From Sulfuricaulis sp. (GTDB taxonomy: Bacteria > Pseudomonadota > Gammaproteobacteria > Acidiferrobacterales > Sulfurifustaceae), in NCBI RefSeq assembly GCF_024653915.1, contig NZ_JANLGY010000024.1:1-58437 (forward strand): a stretch of DNA of 58,437 nucleotides, in the 5' to 3' direction. The position numbers were made by a program, and so were the translations under genes. How positions within the stretch are numbered: position 1 is the first letter of the stretch; each line of letters opens with the position of its first letter. The notes below the pieces were generated by a model, which was not told the origin of the DNA, made no database searches, and was given only the letters and a program-made list of their open reading frames with translations. Shown one piece after another: positions 8,164 through 16,739 of the stretch.

Positions 8164-8508
8164 TCAAAAGGTGCCGCCATCCCAGCCCCACATAGAATCC
8201 TTGGCATCCGCGAATTCGATATAAACCCGCTCTGACGGGATTTTGAGTTCATCCAATACAAGTTGGCACAGCACCTTGGATAAGGTCTCCGTCTTGCTCT
8301 CCGGAAGGCCGATGGATTTAAGTTCAAGGTAGGCACAAGGTGTGGTACTGCCCGCGAACATCATGGGTTGGGCGGGGTCGATGCGCACCATGACGTATTT
8401 TTCAGGTTTGCCGATATTTTTGGACACCAGCACCGAAGCCTTTTTCAGAAATTCCTGCTTGGTGTCTTCCGCTATCTCGCGGTTGGTCTGGATTTTAAGA
8501 TAGGGCAT
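8164..8508 (-). CDS. MIF/phenylpyruvate tautomerase family protein
   Basis: A 114-residue protein of the macrophage-migration-inhibitory-factor family, part of the tautomerase superfamily. The start is fixed by the MPYLKI N-terminus: after Met removal Pro2 becomes the catalytic base. AGGAGG lies just upstream, whereas the frame upstream to 8577 lacks this support. Other family marks are the IGKPEKYVMVRID strand-turn, PCAYLELKSIG and a C-terminal WGWDGGTF. Bacterial members tautomerise phenylpyruvate-like enols in vitro; the physiological role is unknown. It is divergent from the methyltransferase gene, with only 53 bp between them. Confidence 0.85.
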   Translation of the reverse strand: MPYLKIQTNREIAEDTKQEFLKKASVLVSKNIGKPEKYVMVRIDPAQPMMFAGSTTPCAYLELKSIGLPESKTETLSKVLCQLVLDELKIPSERVYIEFADAKDSMWGWDGGTF

Positions 8509-8561
8509 GGCATCCTCCTGGGTTGTTCTGCCGGACATAATAATCCACCATAGGGTGGACC

Positions 8562-9152
8562 ATGAAACAACATTCACCTTCCTGCGAACGCAATAAAGAA
8601 CCGATTCTGGCGGTGCTGCGCAATATTTTCACCGCCCCCGGCCTGATACTGGAAATCGGCAGCGGCAGCGGCCAGCACGCCGTGCATTTTGCGCGCGGGC
8701 TGCCACAGATGACATGGCAGCCGACCGATACCACCGAAAACCTTCCCAGTATTTCCGCCTGGCGCGCGGAGGCAAGTTTGCCCAACCTGCGCGAACCGAT
8801 GGCGCTCGACCTCTTTGTCGATGCCTGGCCGGCGAAAGAGGCGCAGGCGCTCGTGTGCATCAATACCCTGCACATCGTCGCATGGGAGGCCGTGCAAAAA
8901 TTATTCATCGGCGCTGGACGGCTGCTCAAAACTGGTGGCATTGTGTATGTCTACGGTCCCTATCGTTACGCTGGCCGAGCGCTGGAACCGAGTAACGAGG
9001 ACTTCGATCGCTGGTTGAAGGCCCGCGACCCGGTTTCCGGCGTGCGCCTGTTCGAAGACGTGAACCGGCTGGCTGAACAAAATGGTTTTATTCTCGCCGG
9101 CGACCGCGCCATGCCGGCAAACAATCGTTCGATATGGTGGCAAAAGAGCTGA
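8562..9152 (+). CDS. DUF938 family SAM-dependent methyltransferase
   Basis: A 196-residue class I methyltransferase-like protein of the DUF938/UPF0585 family. The N-terminal SPSCERNKEPIL and the SAM-binding glycine motif LEIGSGSGQHAVHFA (residues 29-43) are characteristic. WQPTD (about 52-56) is the acidic motif II region, and the C-terminus ends ANNRSIWWQK as in the family. Its substrate is not established. Monocistronic. Confidence 0.88.
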   Translation: MKQHSPSCERNKEPILAVLRNIFTAPGLILEIGSGSGQHAVHFARGLPQMTWQPTDTTENLPSISAWRAEASLPNLREPMALDLFVDAWPAKEAQALVCINTLHIVAWEAVQKLFIGAGRLLKTGGIVYVYGPYRYAGRALEPSNEDFDRWLKARDPVSGVRLFEDVNRLAEQNGFILAGDRAMPANNRSIWWQKS

Positions 9153-9242
9153 TGCAACCGGTCCTCATTCGGCTTCCCTCGGCAGCCCGCGGATGATACT
9201 TTCAGTACGGTCCGGCAACGACATTCAGGTGATTTCACCATA

Positions 9243-10085
9243 ATGCTGCACTTCATTGCCAATGGATTGGTGGCAGCCGCGATTATCCTCCAGTTTCTGG
9301 CGCTGAGACCTGTCCGAATATTGATTGCGCTGCTTCCCCCCGGCCGACTGCGGTTCAGTTGGTATGTCCTGACCGCCCTCATTATTATTTTTATTATCGG
9401 TTACGGCGCCTACATTCCGGCGTTCTGGGGAAGCCATGAGAGACTCTCTGATCTTGTTGTTCCGGCAGTTTTTTTCCTGGTCGCATGCTTCGTGCTTCTG
9501 GTAAACATCCTGTCCCTCGAAACCGCGCGCAACATGCAACGCCTGAGAGTTTTCGAACAGGAAAGCATCACCGATCCTCTAACGGGTATCTATAATCGCC
9601 GCTATCTGGAGCGCCGTCTGACGGATGAAATTGCGCGTGCCAATCGTTATGGCATGCCGCTTTCCGTGCTCTTGATTGATATCGATCATTTCAAGCGCGT
9701 CAATGACATCTATGGGCATCAGGTTGGTGACCTGGTGCTGGAAGGCATGGCGCAACTGATTGTCACTACCCTGCGGACCACGGACATCGTGGCGCGCTAT
9801 GGCGGCGAGGAAATCATGGTAATTGCGCCGAGCACGCCCGTGAAAATAGCGGCTGATTTGGCTGAAAGGCTGCGCAAGATTGTGGAGAACGCCTCATTCG
9901 AGGTGCCGATCGAACTGGATTGCGATATCAGCGCGCTGGGTGTCACGGTGAGCATTGGTGTGGCCTGTATTGGTCCACACACCAAGGATATGCAGGATCT
10001 GATACAGAGCGCTGACAAGGCGTTGTACCGCGCAAAAAGCGAAGGGCGCAATCGTGTCGTCACGGGTAATACCACGGACGTCTGA
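9243..10085 (+). CDS. Membrane diguanylate cyclase (short N-terminal membrane domain)
   Basis: A 280-residue protein. The first 95 residues contain three hydrophobic helices without a large periplasmic domain. A GGDEF domain follows from about residue 112 (SITDPLTGIYNRRYLERRL). The A-site is GGEEI at 187-191, with phenylalanine replaced by isoleucine, a tolerated change. The I-site RTTD is at 178-181, five residues upstream. It should synthesise cyclic di-GMP under product inhibition. AGGTGA lies upstream of ATG 9243. The gene ends 22 bp before a MITE-like repeat and converges on pyrD. Confidence 0.88.
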   Translation: MLHFIANGLVAAAIILQFLALRPVRILIALLPPGRLRFSWYVLTALIIIFIIGYGAYIPAFWGSHERLSDLVVPAVFFLVACFVLLVNILSLETARNMQRLRVFEQESITDPLTGIYNRRYLERRLTDEIARANRYGMPLSVLLIDIDHFKRVNDIYGHQVGDLVLEGMAQLIVTTLRTTDIVARYGGEEIMVIAPSTPVKIAADLAERLRKIVENASFEVPIELDCDISALGVTVSIGVACIGPHTKDMQDLIQSADKALYRAKSEGRNRVVTGNTTDV

Positions 10086-10107
10086 ATTCTCACTCCGCTT
10101 ATATATT

Positions 10108-10310
10108 GGGAACCTCTAAAAATCGCTTCTCATGTAGGTTGGGTCAAGCCGCGTCAGCGGCGGACCCAACACAATTTCGCCCGGAGCGAAATTGGGCGCA
10201 CACAGTGCGCCCGAAGGGCGAGCCACAGGGATGTGGCGAGTCAAAATCATATTGTTCGGCGGGTTTCGCTTCGCTCAACCCACCCTACACTTGAATTATT
10301 AGAGGTTCCC
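10108..10310. repeat. 203-bp MITE-like palindromic element, copy 1
   Basis: The element is bounded by terminal inverted repeats GGGAACCTCTAAAAA and TTATTAGAGGTTCCC. Just inside lies a second inverted pair (TGTAGGTTGGGT and ACCCACCCTACA). The interior is a chain of small palindromes: AATTTCGC/GCGAAATT, GCGCAC/GTGCGC, GCCC/GGGC, GCCACA/TGTGGC. A copy with about seven mismatches occurs at 28850-29052. It encodes no protein, so it would need a transposase in trans. It fills the gap between the convergent cyclase and pyrD genes. Confidence 0.85.
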
Positions 10311-10319
10311 TCTTGTTAA

Positions 10320-11432
10320 TTAGCCAGAGTTTTGCCGGCGCGCCTGCGCCACGGCTTCCGCCAGCGTGGCACAACCGGAGACCCGCACACGCTCGGCCAA
10401 GTTGCGCACGATGGCCTGCACCACGCACGGCCCTTCGTAAATCAGCGCGGTGTATATCTGGACCAAATCGGCGCCGGCGACGAGCTTGTTCCATGCGTCG
10501 TCCGCGTTTTCAATACCGCCCACACCAATAATCGGAACGTTTCCCTGAAGATGGCTGTACAGCTTGCGGATGATTTCCGTGGAAAGCGATTTGAGCGGAC
10601 GGCCGCTCAGGCCGCCGCTCTGGTGCGCCAGCGGATCGTTGGCAAGATGGGGACGAGTGATGGTCGTATTGGTGGCGATAACCGCATCGAATTTGTGTTC
10701 CAGCACCAGCCGGGCAATTGCAGTAATCTGAGTATCATCCAGATCGGGCGCGATCTTGAGCGCGATCGGCACGTAACGTCCGTGTTTTTCAGCGAGTGCG
10801 GCCTGTTCCGCCTTTAATGTACGCAGCAATGCTTCGAGATTTTCTTCATTCTGAAGGTCGCGCAGGCCAGTCGTATTCGGCGAGGAGATGTTGACAGCAA
10901 TGTAATCCGCGTGGGGATACGCGTCTCGGAGTGCGGCGCAATAGTCTTCGACCGCGCGTTCAACCGGCGTGTCGCGATTCTTGCCGATATTAATCCCGAT
11001 TGGGCAAGGCCTGGCCTCGCGAGCAAGATTGACCAGGAGCTGACTAAGACCGACGTTGTTGAACCCCATGCGATTGATCAGCGCCGCCTGCTGCGACAGG
11101 CGAAACAGACGTGGTTTTGGGTTGCCGGGCTGCGGCCGCGGGGTAACTGTACCGAGCTCGAGGAAGCCAAAACCCAGATCGGACAAAGGCTGGATATATT
11201 CGGCATTTTTATCCAACCCGGCCGCCAATCCCACCGGGTTTGGAAAATTAAGTCCCATCACGCTGACCGGCAAAGATGTCGGGCGATGCGCGAATACAAT
11301 TCGTGTCAGTGCACCGGCGCCGGGTATCCGGTACAGCAGGCGCAACGCTGAAAAGGTCAGGTGGTGGCTGGTTTCGGCGGGGAGCCGGAAGAGCAGCGGG
11401 CGCAACAACCGATACGAGACGCAAGTGTTCAT
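10320..11432 (-). CDS. pyrD: Dihydroorotate dehydrogenase (quinone), class 2
   Basis: A 370-residue enzyme that oxidises dihydroorotate to orotate in pyrimidine synthesis and passes electrons through FMN to quinone at the inner membrane. The amphipathic N-terminal extension (about residues 1-40) marks class 2. GLAAGLDKNAE binds FMN, LELGTVTPRPQPGNPKPR is the family signature, and S184 in NISSPNTTGLR is the catalytic base; class 1 enzymes use cysteine. IIGVGGIENADDA is the phosphate-binding loop. It stops 10 bp from the end of a MITE-like repeat, which may act as its 3' border. Confidence 0.96.
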   Translation of the reverse strand: MNTCVSYRLLRPLLFRLPAETSHHLTFSALRLLYRIPGAGALTRIVFAHRPTSLPVSVMGLNFPNPVGLAAGLDKNAEYIQPLSDLGFGFLELGTVTPRPQPGNPKPRLFRLSQQAALINRMGFNNVGLSQLLVNLAREARPCPIGINIGKNRDTPVERAVEDYCAALRDAYPHADYIAVNISSPNTTGLRDLQNEENLEALLRTLKAEQAALAEKHGRYVPIALKIAPDLDDTQITAIARLVLEHKFDAVIATNTTITRPHLANDPLAHQSGGLSGRPLKSLSTEIIRKLYSHLQGNVPIIGVGGIENADDAWNKLVAGADLVQIYTALIYEGPCVVQAIVRNLAERVRVSGCATLAEAVAQARRQNSG

Positions 11433-11562
11433 GGGAGTGGATGCATGATAAGCCGGCAGTGGGTGAGAATGTCAACGACAAAAAGTCATGCTGTTGTATT
11501 TATGGTGATGCGATATGATGGAATCAGCATCATCCATTGGACATGACATCAGGAGGATGAAT

Positions 11563-11970
11563 ATGGCCAGAGCACAGAAGGTCAGTTACTTCGCGATGCA
11601 AATCCCCAACCGGGCGGGCGAGGCGGGGCGGATTCTGGCGGGGTTGGCGAAGGCCGGGGTCAATCTGCTGGCGTTCACCGGTTTTCCCAGCGGAAACCGG
11701 TCGCAGGTGGATTTTATTCCCGCCAACCCGACCACCTTTCTGGCGGTTGCCCGGGGCATGAAACTCAGGGTGCGCGGCAAAAAGACGGGATTTCTCGTTC
11801 GCGGCAGCGACCAGCGCGGTGCGATTGCCAAGGTGATGTTGAAGTTGGCGAGGGCCAAGATCAACGTCACCGCTGTGGACGCAGTCTGTGCCGGCGCCGG
11901 ACGTTTCGGTGCGATTCTCTGGGTTAAACAGAAGGATGTAAACCGCGCGGCGCGCTCGCTCGGCGCCTAA
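11563..11970 (+). CDS. Stand-alone ACT-domain protein
   Basis: A 135-residue protein built of two ACT-like halves: VSYFAMQIPNRAGEAGRILAG at residues 7-27 and TGFLVRGSDQRGAIAKVMLK about residues 73-92. ACT pairs bind amino acids or other small ligands and regulate metabolic enzymes. The start was chosen at ATG 11563, 6 nt after AGGAGG (11551-11556); the ATG at 11557 directly abuts that motif. It lies upstream of ilvD with a hairpin between, so a link to branched-chain amino acid synthesis is possible but unproven. Confidence 0.72.
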   Translation: MARAQKVSYFAMQIPNRAGEAGRILAGLAKAGVNLLAFTGFPSGNRSQVDFIPANPTTFLAVARGMKLRVRGKKTGFLVRGSDQRGAIAKVMLKLARAKINVTAVDAVCAGAGRFGAILWVKQKDVNRAARSLGA

Positions 11971-11985
11971 TATCCACCTTATTGC

Positions 11986-12008
11986 CCTCCGTCGCGTCGC
12001 GGCGGAGG
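11986..12008 (+). terminator. Hairpin between the ACT gene and ilvD
   Basis: CCTCCGTCGC (11986-11995) pairs with GCGGCGGAGG (11999-12008) with one wobble around a 3-nt loop. No uninterrupted U-tract follows, so termination strength is doubtful. Confidence 0.35.
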
Positions 12009-12105
12009 CTCAGGTGTTGTCCGTTTTCCACTTCAGCCAACTCCTCGGTCTACGGTAGAATGACCGGCTTTCATCGGTCGGCCATCGGGCACGGGCGGAG
12101 ATTTC

Positions 12106-13788
12106 ATGGCAAGCAAACTGAATCGTTATAGTTCCCGCATCACGCAACCCAAGTCGCAAGGCGCCTCGCAGGCGATGCTTTACGGCACCGGCCTGACGCG
12201 CGCGGATATGGACAAGGCCCAGATTGGTATCGTCGCCAACTGGTTCGAGGGCAACACCTGCAACATGCATTTGAACGATCTGGCCGCCCGGGTCAAAGAA
12301 GGCGTGACGAAAGCAGGGCTGGTGGGCATGCGCTTCAACACCATCGGCGTATCGGACGGCATTTCCATGGGCACGGATGGAATGTCATATTCTCTGCAGT
12401 CGCGCGAGGTCATCGCCGACTCGATCGAGACGGTCATGGGTGCGCAGTGGTATGACGGGCTCATCGCGTTGCCCGGCTGCGACAAGAACATGCCCGGCTG
12501 CCTGATCGGCATGGGCCGGCTGAACCGTCCGGCGATCATGGTATACGGCGGCACCATCAAGCCGGGCCACAGTAAAAAGGGAGACACCCTCGATATCATC
12601 TCGGCGTTCCAGAGTTATGGCGAATTCATTGCCAATAAGATCGACGAGACGACGCGCGAGGACATCGTCGAACACGCCTGCCCCGGCGCGGGGGCGTGTG
12701 GCGGCATGTACACCGCGAACACCATGGCCAGCGCCATCGAGGCACTCGGCATGTCTCTGCCGTATAGCTCCTCGGTTCCGGCAATGGAGCCCGGCAAGCG
12801 CGAGGAGTGCTTGCGTGCCGGCGCCGCCATGCGCGAATTGCTCGAAAAGGACATCAAGCCGCGCGACATCATGACGCGCGCGGCGTTCGAGAACGCCATG
12901 GTCATGGTCATGGCGCTCGGTGGGTCGACCAACGCCGTGTTGCACCTTATCGCCATGGCGCGTTCGGTGAGGGTGAATCTCACGATCGACGATTTTCAGA
13001 AGGTCTCGGATCGTGTGCCGTTTCTCGCGGACCTGAAACCGAGCGGCAAGCACGTCATGGAGGATTTGCACAACGCTGGGGGAACGCCGGCAGTGATGAA
13101 ATATCTGCTTGAGAAGAAATTGCTCGAGGGCGGGTGTCTCACGGTCACGGGAAAGACCATCGCGGAAAATCTCGCCAAGCTTCCAGGTTTGAAAGCCGGT
13201 CAGAACGTTATCATGACGCTGGAAAAACCTGTCAAGGCGAGTGGCCATATACAAATCCTCAAGGGCAATCTCGCACCGGGCGGAGCCGTGGCCAAAATCA
13301 CCGGCAAGGAAGGTTTGCGTTTCACGGGTCCGGCGCGGGTGTACGACTGCGAGGAAGACATGTTGAAAGGCCTCGAACGCGCGGAGATCAAAAAAGGTGA
13401 TGTGGTGGTCATCCGTTACGAAGGTCCGAAAGGCGGTCCCGGCATGCCCGAAATGTTGACACCCTCTTCAGCCATCATGGGCGCGGGCCTGGGAAAAGAC
13501 GTGGCGCTTATGACCGACGGACGCTTCTCCGGCGGATCACACGGCTTCATCATCGGTCATGTGGTGCCGGAGGCGCAGGAAGGCGGGCCGATCGCGCTGA
13601 TTCGTGATGGCGATGTGATCACGATCGATGCCGGGAAGAACGAGATCAGCGTGGCGGTGAACGATGCGGAAATGGCCAAGCGCAAGGCGGCCTGGAAAAT
13701 GCCGCCGTACAAAGTTACGCACGGTACGCTCTACAAGTTCATCAAGAATGTCAAAAATGCCTCCGAAGGTTGCGTCACCGACGAATGA
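12106..13788 (+). CDS. ilvD: Dihydroxy-acid dehydratase
   Basis: A 560-residue IlvD/Edd-family dehydratase, catalysing the step from 2,3-dihydroxy-isovalerate and -methylvalerate to the 2-keto acids of valine and isoleucine synthesis. Cluster-ligand cysteines are C125 in CDKNMPGC and C198 in [16 protein letters not shown] (residues 192 onward). The [16 protein letters not shown] signature lies near the C-terminus. GGAG precedes ATG 12106. The length fits the 550-560-residue type found with [2Fe-2S] members rather than the longer E. coli enzyme; the cluster type itself cannot be read from sequence. Monocistronic. Confidence 0.95.
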   Translation: MASKLNRYSSRITQPKSQGASQAMLYGTGLTRADMDKAQIGIVANWFEGNTCNMHLNDLAARVKEGVTKAGLVGMRFNTIGVSDGISMGTDGMSYSLQSREVIADSIETVMGAQWYDGLIALPGCDKNMPGCLIGMGRLNRPAIMVYGGTIKPGHSKKGDTLDIISAFQSYGEFIANKIDETTREDIVEHACPGAGACGGMYTANTMASAIEALGMSLPYSSSVPAMEPGKREECLRAGAAMRELLEKDIKPRDIMTRAAFENAMVMVMALGGSTNAVLHLIAMARSVRVNLTIDDFQKVSDRVPFLADLKPSGKHVMEDLHNAGGTPAVMKYLLEKKLLEGGCLTVTGKTIAENLAKLPGLKAGQNVIMTLEKPVKASGHIQILKGNLAPGGAVAKITGKEGLRFTGPARVYDCEEDMLKGLERAEIKKGDVVVIRYEGPKGGPGMPEMLTPSSAIMGAGLGKDVALMTDGRFSGGSHGFIIGHVVPEAQEGGPIALIRDGDVITIDAGKNEISVAVNDAEMAKRKAAWKMPPYKVTHGTLYKFIKNVKNASEGCVTDE

Positions 13789-13997
13789 AGTGAACGCACG
13801 CTGGTTGCCGGGTTGATCATTTCTGGCGCCGTGATGTTTGTTTACCCTGCAGTGCCATTGCCCGCCGGCAGCGTGACGACGCACCGCATTCACCCGCCAC
13901 GGGAAGACACCCGCCGCTGACGCCTTCTTTGGGTGGCTGGGTAAAAAATTGCGCTCAGACAGGGCTAATCTTCGAGGTTTTCAAGCCTGTTTGGGCT

Positions 13998-14014
13998 TTG
14001 GCACGGTTTCTGCT
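13998..14014 (+). promoter_or_regulatory. Sigma-54 (RpoN) promoter
   Basis: TTGGCACGGTTTCTGCT matches the -24/-12 consensus YTGGCACGRNNNTTGCW at every fixed position except one (CTGC for TTGC), with exact GG-to-GC spacing. Transcription should start near 14025, leaving a leader of about 55 nt to the small Arg-rich gene. The other 13789-14079 sequence shows nothing else recognisable. Confidence 0.65.
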
Positions 14015-14079
14015 TTGCTTTAGGTATATCAAACGCCGGCCGGGGTTAACCGCCAGAACCCGGGCCTGACGAGGTTACC

Positions 14080-14262
14080 ATGGCAAATGTCTATACGAAC
14101 GGAAGCACGGGTTACAAGGGCGCTGAGCGTCGCAAGTTCAATCGCCGCAATGTGGTGGATCGCCGCAAGGATATCCGCTGGGAACCGGATAAATCCAGCC
14201 GGCGTCAAGCGACCGGTCGCCGAGTCGTTGATCAATTGGGTGTGAACGGCAACAAACGTTAG
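14080..14262 (+). CDS. Small Arg-rich basic protein, sigma-54 controlled
   Basis: A 60-residue, strongly basic protein with repeated paired arginines (GAERRKFNRRN, VDRRKDIRW, SSRRQATGRR). It has no signal peptide or membrane segment. GAGGT lies 9 nt upstream of the ATG. Its codon use and strong upstream sigma-54 signal argue that it is real. The charge suggests nucleic acid or membrane-surface binding, but I do not know the function. Its neighbours (a PilZ protein and zinc-ribbon protein) hint at surface or pilus physiology. Confidence 0.6.
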   Translation: MANVYTNGSTGYKGAERRKFNRRNVVDRRKDIRWEPDKSSRRQATGRRVVDQLGVNGNKR

Positions 14263-14323
14263 GAAGTAATCTTTCTGACTCGAAATCCGGGGGAGTCGGG
14301 CGGGGGGTCCGCCTGCGTATTTT

Positions 14324-14653
14324 TTATATATGCGATACCAGGCGCGCCTCGGGGATGACTGCACGCAGCGCCTCGGTGATTTGAAAGCGTACACCGGGGA
14401 CCGGTTTCACGCTTACCCATAACAGGCTCAGCTTCAGATTGAGTTCGGCGAATACCACGACGTGATTATAACCGGCGAACACGGTCTGGATGTGTTCGAT
14501 GGTGGCCTGGATAAGATGCTGCGGTTTGTGCACCAGGCCGGGAATGAGCACCATAAAATCACTTAAGGCTTTGCCGTGCTCATCAAATGCCGGTGCGCGT
14601 TTGCGCAGCGGTTCGGCGGGCAGGAACGTCGATGAGACCACCAGCTCCGACAT
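14324..14653 (-). CDS. Conserved-looking hypothetical protein
   Basis: A 109-residue soluble protein with an alternating strand/helix pattern (SDFMVLIPGLV; ATIEHIQTVFAGYNHVVVFAELN; LSLLWVSVKPVPGVRFQITEALRAVIPEARLV). The repeated valine-rich strands resemble a small alpha/beta fold. I do not recognise the family. It is read away from the PilZ gene; the 213 bp between them includes a palindromic stretch (CCAGAATCCTGG and a CCCGGAGATCCTGG near-repeat, 14730-14758) that could be a shared control region. Confidence 0.6.
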   Translation of the reverse strand: MSELVVSSTFLPAEPLRKRAPAFDEHGKALSDFMVLIPGLVHKPQHLIQATIEHIQTVFAGYNHVVVFAELNLKLSLLWVSVKPVPGVRFQITEALRAVIPEARLVSHI

Positions 14654-14866
14654 GGGAAAATACCCTCCCGGTTTCAGGCTATTTGCAGTTCTTCTGTGTA
14701 CAAGCTTATCTGATTGTTAAGAAAAAACCAGAATCCTGGGGACATCCCGGAGATCCTGGTGGATAAGTGCTCCCTAATATACTGATTCTTTCCGTAGCCT
14801 GGAGCTTGACCCGCCGCCGGTACAATCACATCATGTGGACGTAAGCATTTCCGGGTGGGGGAGCAC

Positions 14867-15184
14867 ATGAAGGCCGAGCAGCGCCAGAGTATCCGTAAAA
14901 AAATAGCGTTCAATATTATTATTAATCACGATCTCGCCTATTCGAAGAGCTGGAAGCTTTGCGATCTGAGCCTGAGCGGAGCCAGGCTGGAAGCGGGGAG
15001 AGGCGGCCTTTCTCCCGGCACGCCGGTCGAGGCGGTTCTTACCCTCAGGGAGCATGACGAATACGATCTGCATCGTGTGCCCGCGGACGTGGTGCGCACG
15101 GACCGGGGTGGTGTAGCACTGCGGTTTCGCCACTACGATGACCGGACTTACACCGCGCTGGTGAAGTTGTTGTACAGCAGCTAG
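14867..15184 (+). CDS. PilZ-domain protein (cyclic di-GMP receptor)
   Basis: A 105-residue single-domain PilZ protein. The two cyclic di-GMP binding motifs are present: RxxxR as RQSIR (residues 6-10) and DxSxxG as DLSLSG (33-38). ATG 14867 is preferred because GGGGGAG precedes it; an in-frame GTG at 14855 overlaps that motif. Two diguanylate cyclases lie 5-9 kb upstream. Stand-alone PilZ proteins commonly control motility or pilus function. Its end faces the convergent zinc-ribbon gene 17 bp away. Confidence 0.85.
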   Translation: MKAEQRQSIRKKIAFNIIINHDLAYSKSWKLCDLSLSGARLEAGRGGLSPGTPVEAVLTLREHDEYDLHRVPADVVRTDRGGVALRFRHYDDRTYTALVKLLYSS

Positions 15185-15201
15185 TCCGAAGACCAGAAGT
15201 C

Positions 15202-15798
15202 CTATTTAGTTTGATAAATCTCGCCGCGCGTGGAGTTGTCCACGGCCCGCGGTAGCAGGAAGTCGTTGCGCGCGAAGATGTACCCGCACAGACAGAGGGC
15301 GGAGGTGACGGGAAGCACGGTCTGGCAATGTGGGCAGGTTTTGGTCCGGGTGTTGGCGAATCCTTCCATGATCTTCTCCGCCTTGGCGGCTTGCTGTGCA
15401 CGGAAGGCCTCGGTGGGTTGAGCTGACAGGGACGGCGCATCCGGTTTAGACGGCAGGGATTCCCGTATCTGCGCAATTTTAGCGGCTTGAGCGTCACGCT
15501 CATCACGCAGCGCCAGCGCATCTTGCACGGACCGCAGCAGCTTGTCGGCTTTGCGGTGGTTAGACATGTCGGCAATCAGTTCAGCGCGCGCGGATTCCAC
15601 CTTTTCCACGACCTGGTCGATGCGTGCCGCCAGATAGGCCTCGAACAATTCCTCTTCTTGCAGCGCCTGCTCATCGGAGGGCGGTTCGTTTTTGCCGAGG
15701 GAATCGAAGGAGTAGCCGCAGTTGCAGCTTTTGGCATCGACAGATACCACTGTGCTGCATGCCGGGCACGGCTTCTGGTATATGCTGGAGTTCCTCAT
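15202..15798 (-). CDS. Double zinc-ribbon protein with central coiled coil (paralogue A)
   Basis: A 198-residue protein. The N-terminal zinc ribbon is CPAC (residues 11-14) with CNC (25-27), and a C-terminal one is CPHC with CLC. Between them is a long charged helical region (EEELFEAYLAARIDQVVEKV onward) likely to be coiled coil. A paralogue at 20037-21011 has the same plan: N-terminal YQK/FQK-CPxC ribbon, AEELYENYLAAR helix, Ala-rich linker and C-terminal ribbon ending in CGY(I/E)F. Function unknown; zinc-ribbon scaffolds of this size often mediate protein or RNA contacts. No transmembrane segment. Confidence 0.7.
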   Translation of the reverse strand: MRNSSIYQKPCPACSTVVSVDAKSCNCGYSFDSLGKNEPPSDEQALQEEELFEAYLAARIDQVVEKVESARAELIADMSNHRKADKLLRSVQDALALRDERDAQAAKIAQIRESLPSKPDAPSLSAQPTEAFRAQQAAKAEKIMEGFANTRTKTCPHCQTVLPVTSALCLCGYIFARNDFLLPRAVDNSTRGEIYQTK

Positions 15799-16550
15799 GT
15801 TGCAATCCCTGTCAATGTTCAGATTCGCCTGATTACAACTCCGTGCTGCCAGAGTTAAGTATAGGCATGGAAAGGCCTTCTGCCGAGGAAAAATGCCCGC
15901 AAGGGTTGCCTGAATAATGCACCTAATGAACGGATCGGCGGTAACCGCTCCGGTTATACAATGACTTACATTTCTGCCGGCTTGGCACCATGGTGGGGCT
16001 TCAGTATTGCGGTAGCGATATGGACATAGTCCGCTACGAGGAAATGAGACAGCGTTTATGGAAATCTGCGCTCAACCTGGGGAGAGAATGTTTGTCTCGC
16101 TGAAACCATGTCCGAATATCAATGAAGCGAACGATGATGTCGTGGTCGAGTGCATGACGCCGCATACAAGAATAAATGCGGCCCAGATGGCCACGCTAAA
16201 GAACCTCTGCTAACAATGCGTGCTCATGGAATGAGAGCCCCTTGCAGATTAACTCTGAAGTCGGGTTTGGTTTCCTATTAAAAAGAGTGTTTGCTAAAAA
16301 CACACACCTGTTGTATCCCCGCATAACTGAACTCGGACAAACCGGAATATGACAAGCATGTGGCGCTATTTGCGGTCATCAGCCTTAAATCAGCGGTCGT
16401 CGGCCCGTCTCGTCAATGTCAGGATCTATACTTGTAATTTCTCCGATTATCCGCCTTAATGAATGAACGACGCTTATCGCCTTTTATGATGCGCAGGGGA
16501 ATCGTCGAGTAAAGCTCTCATGTTGGTTGGATTCACACAAGGAGGTTCAC
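15799..16550. other. Gene-free stretch, possibly decayed
   Basis: About 750 bp without a convincing gene. Stop codons are frequent in all frames; the longest fragment worth noting is a 27-codon frame at 16019-16102. AAGTATAGGC at 15857-15866 reads GCCTATACTT on the minus strand and is the likely -10 of the zinc-ribbon gene. A GAACCTCTGC motif at 16200 resembles one end of the MITE-like elements. TATGAT at 16485-16490 could be the -10 for the small gene at 16551. Confidence 0.4.
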
Positions 16551-16739
16551 ATGAGTCATGCACAGCGCTCAGCAAAACTGGAAACGGGCAAGAACATCGA
16601 AGTTGAGACGAGCAGAGAGTCTGTTGAAGTAGCCGAAGCGATCAAGGCGCTGCAGGCGCAGCTCGCCGATCTTCGCAAGATCGTTCAGGCCGCCAAAACA
16701 TCTGGCGAAGACACCGTCAAACTTGGACGCCGTCAATAA
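16551..16739 (+). CDS. Small coiled-coil protein
   Basis: A 62-residue soluble protein with a predicted amphipathic helix (ESVEVAEAIKALQAQLADLR and on) and a basic tail KLGRRQ. AAGGAGG lies 6 nt before ATG 16551, a strong translation signal, which is why I accept it. The frame extends 8 codons further upstream but without support. I do not recognise it; the helix would suit self-association or binding to a partner. Confidence 0.6.
   Translation: MSHAQRSAKLETGKNIEVETSRESVEVAEAIKALQAQLADLRKIVQAAKTSGEDTVKLGRRQ

Noticed and set aside
10106-10294. 62-residue ORF within the 203-bp element
   Set aside because: It runs through palindromes, and copy 2 does not preserve it as a protein; the DNA is a repeat.
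15972-15990. Second sigma-54-like site (TTGGCACC)
   Set aside because: The -12 GC is replaced by GG and no gene starts within 200 bp.
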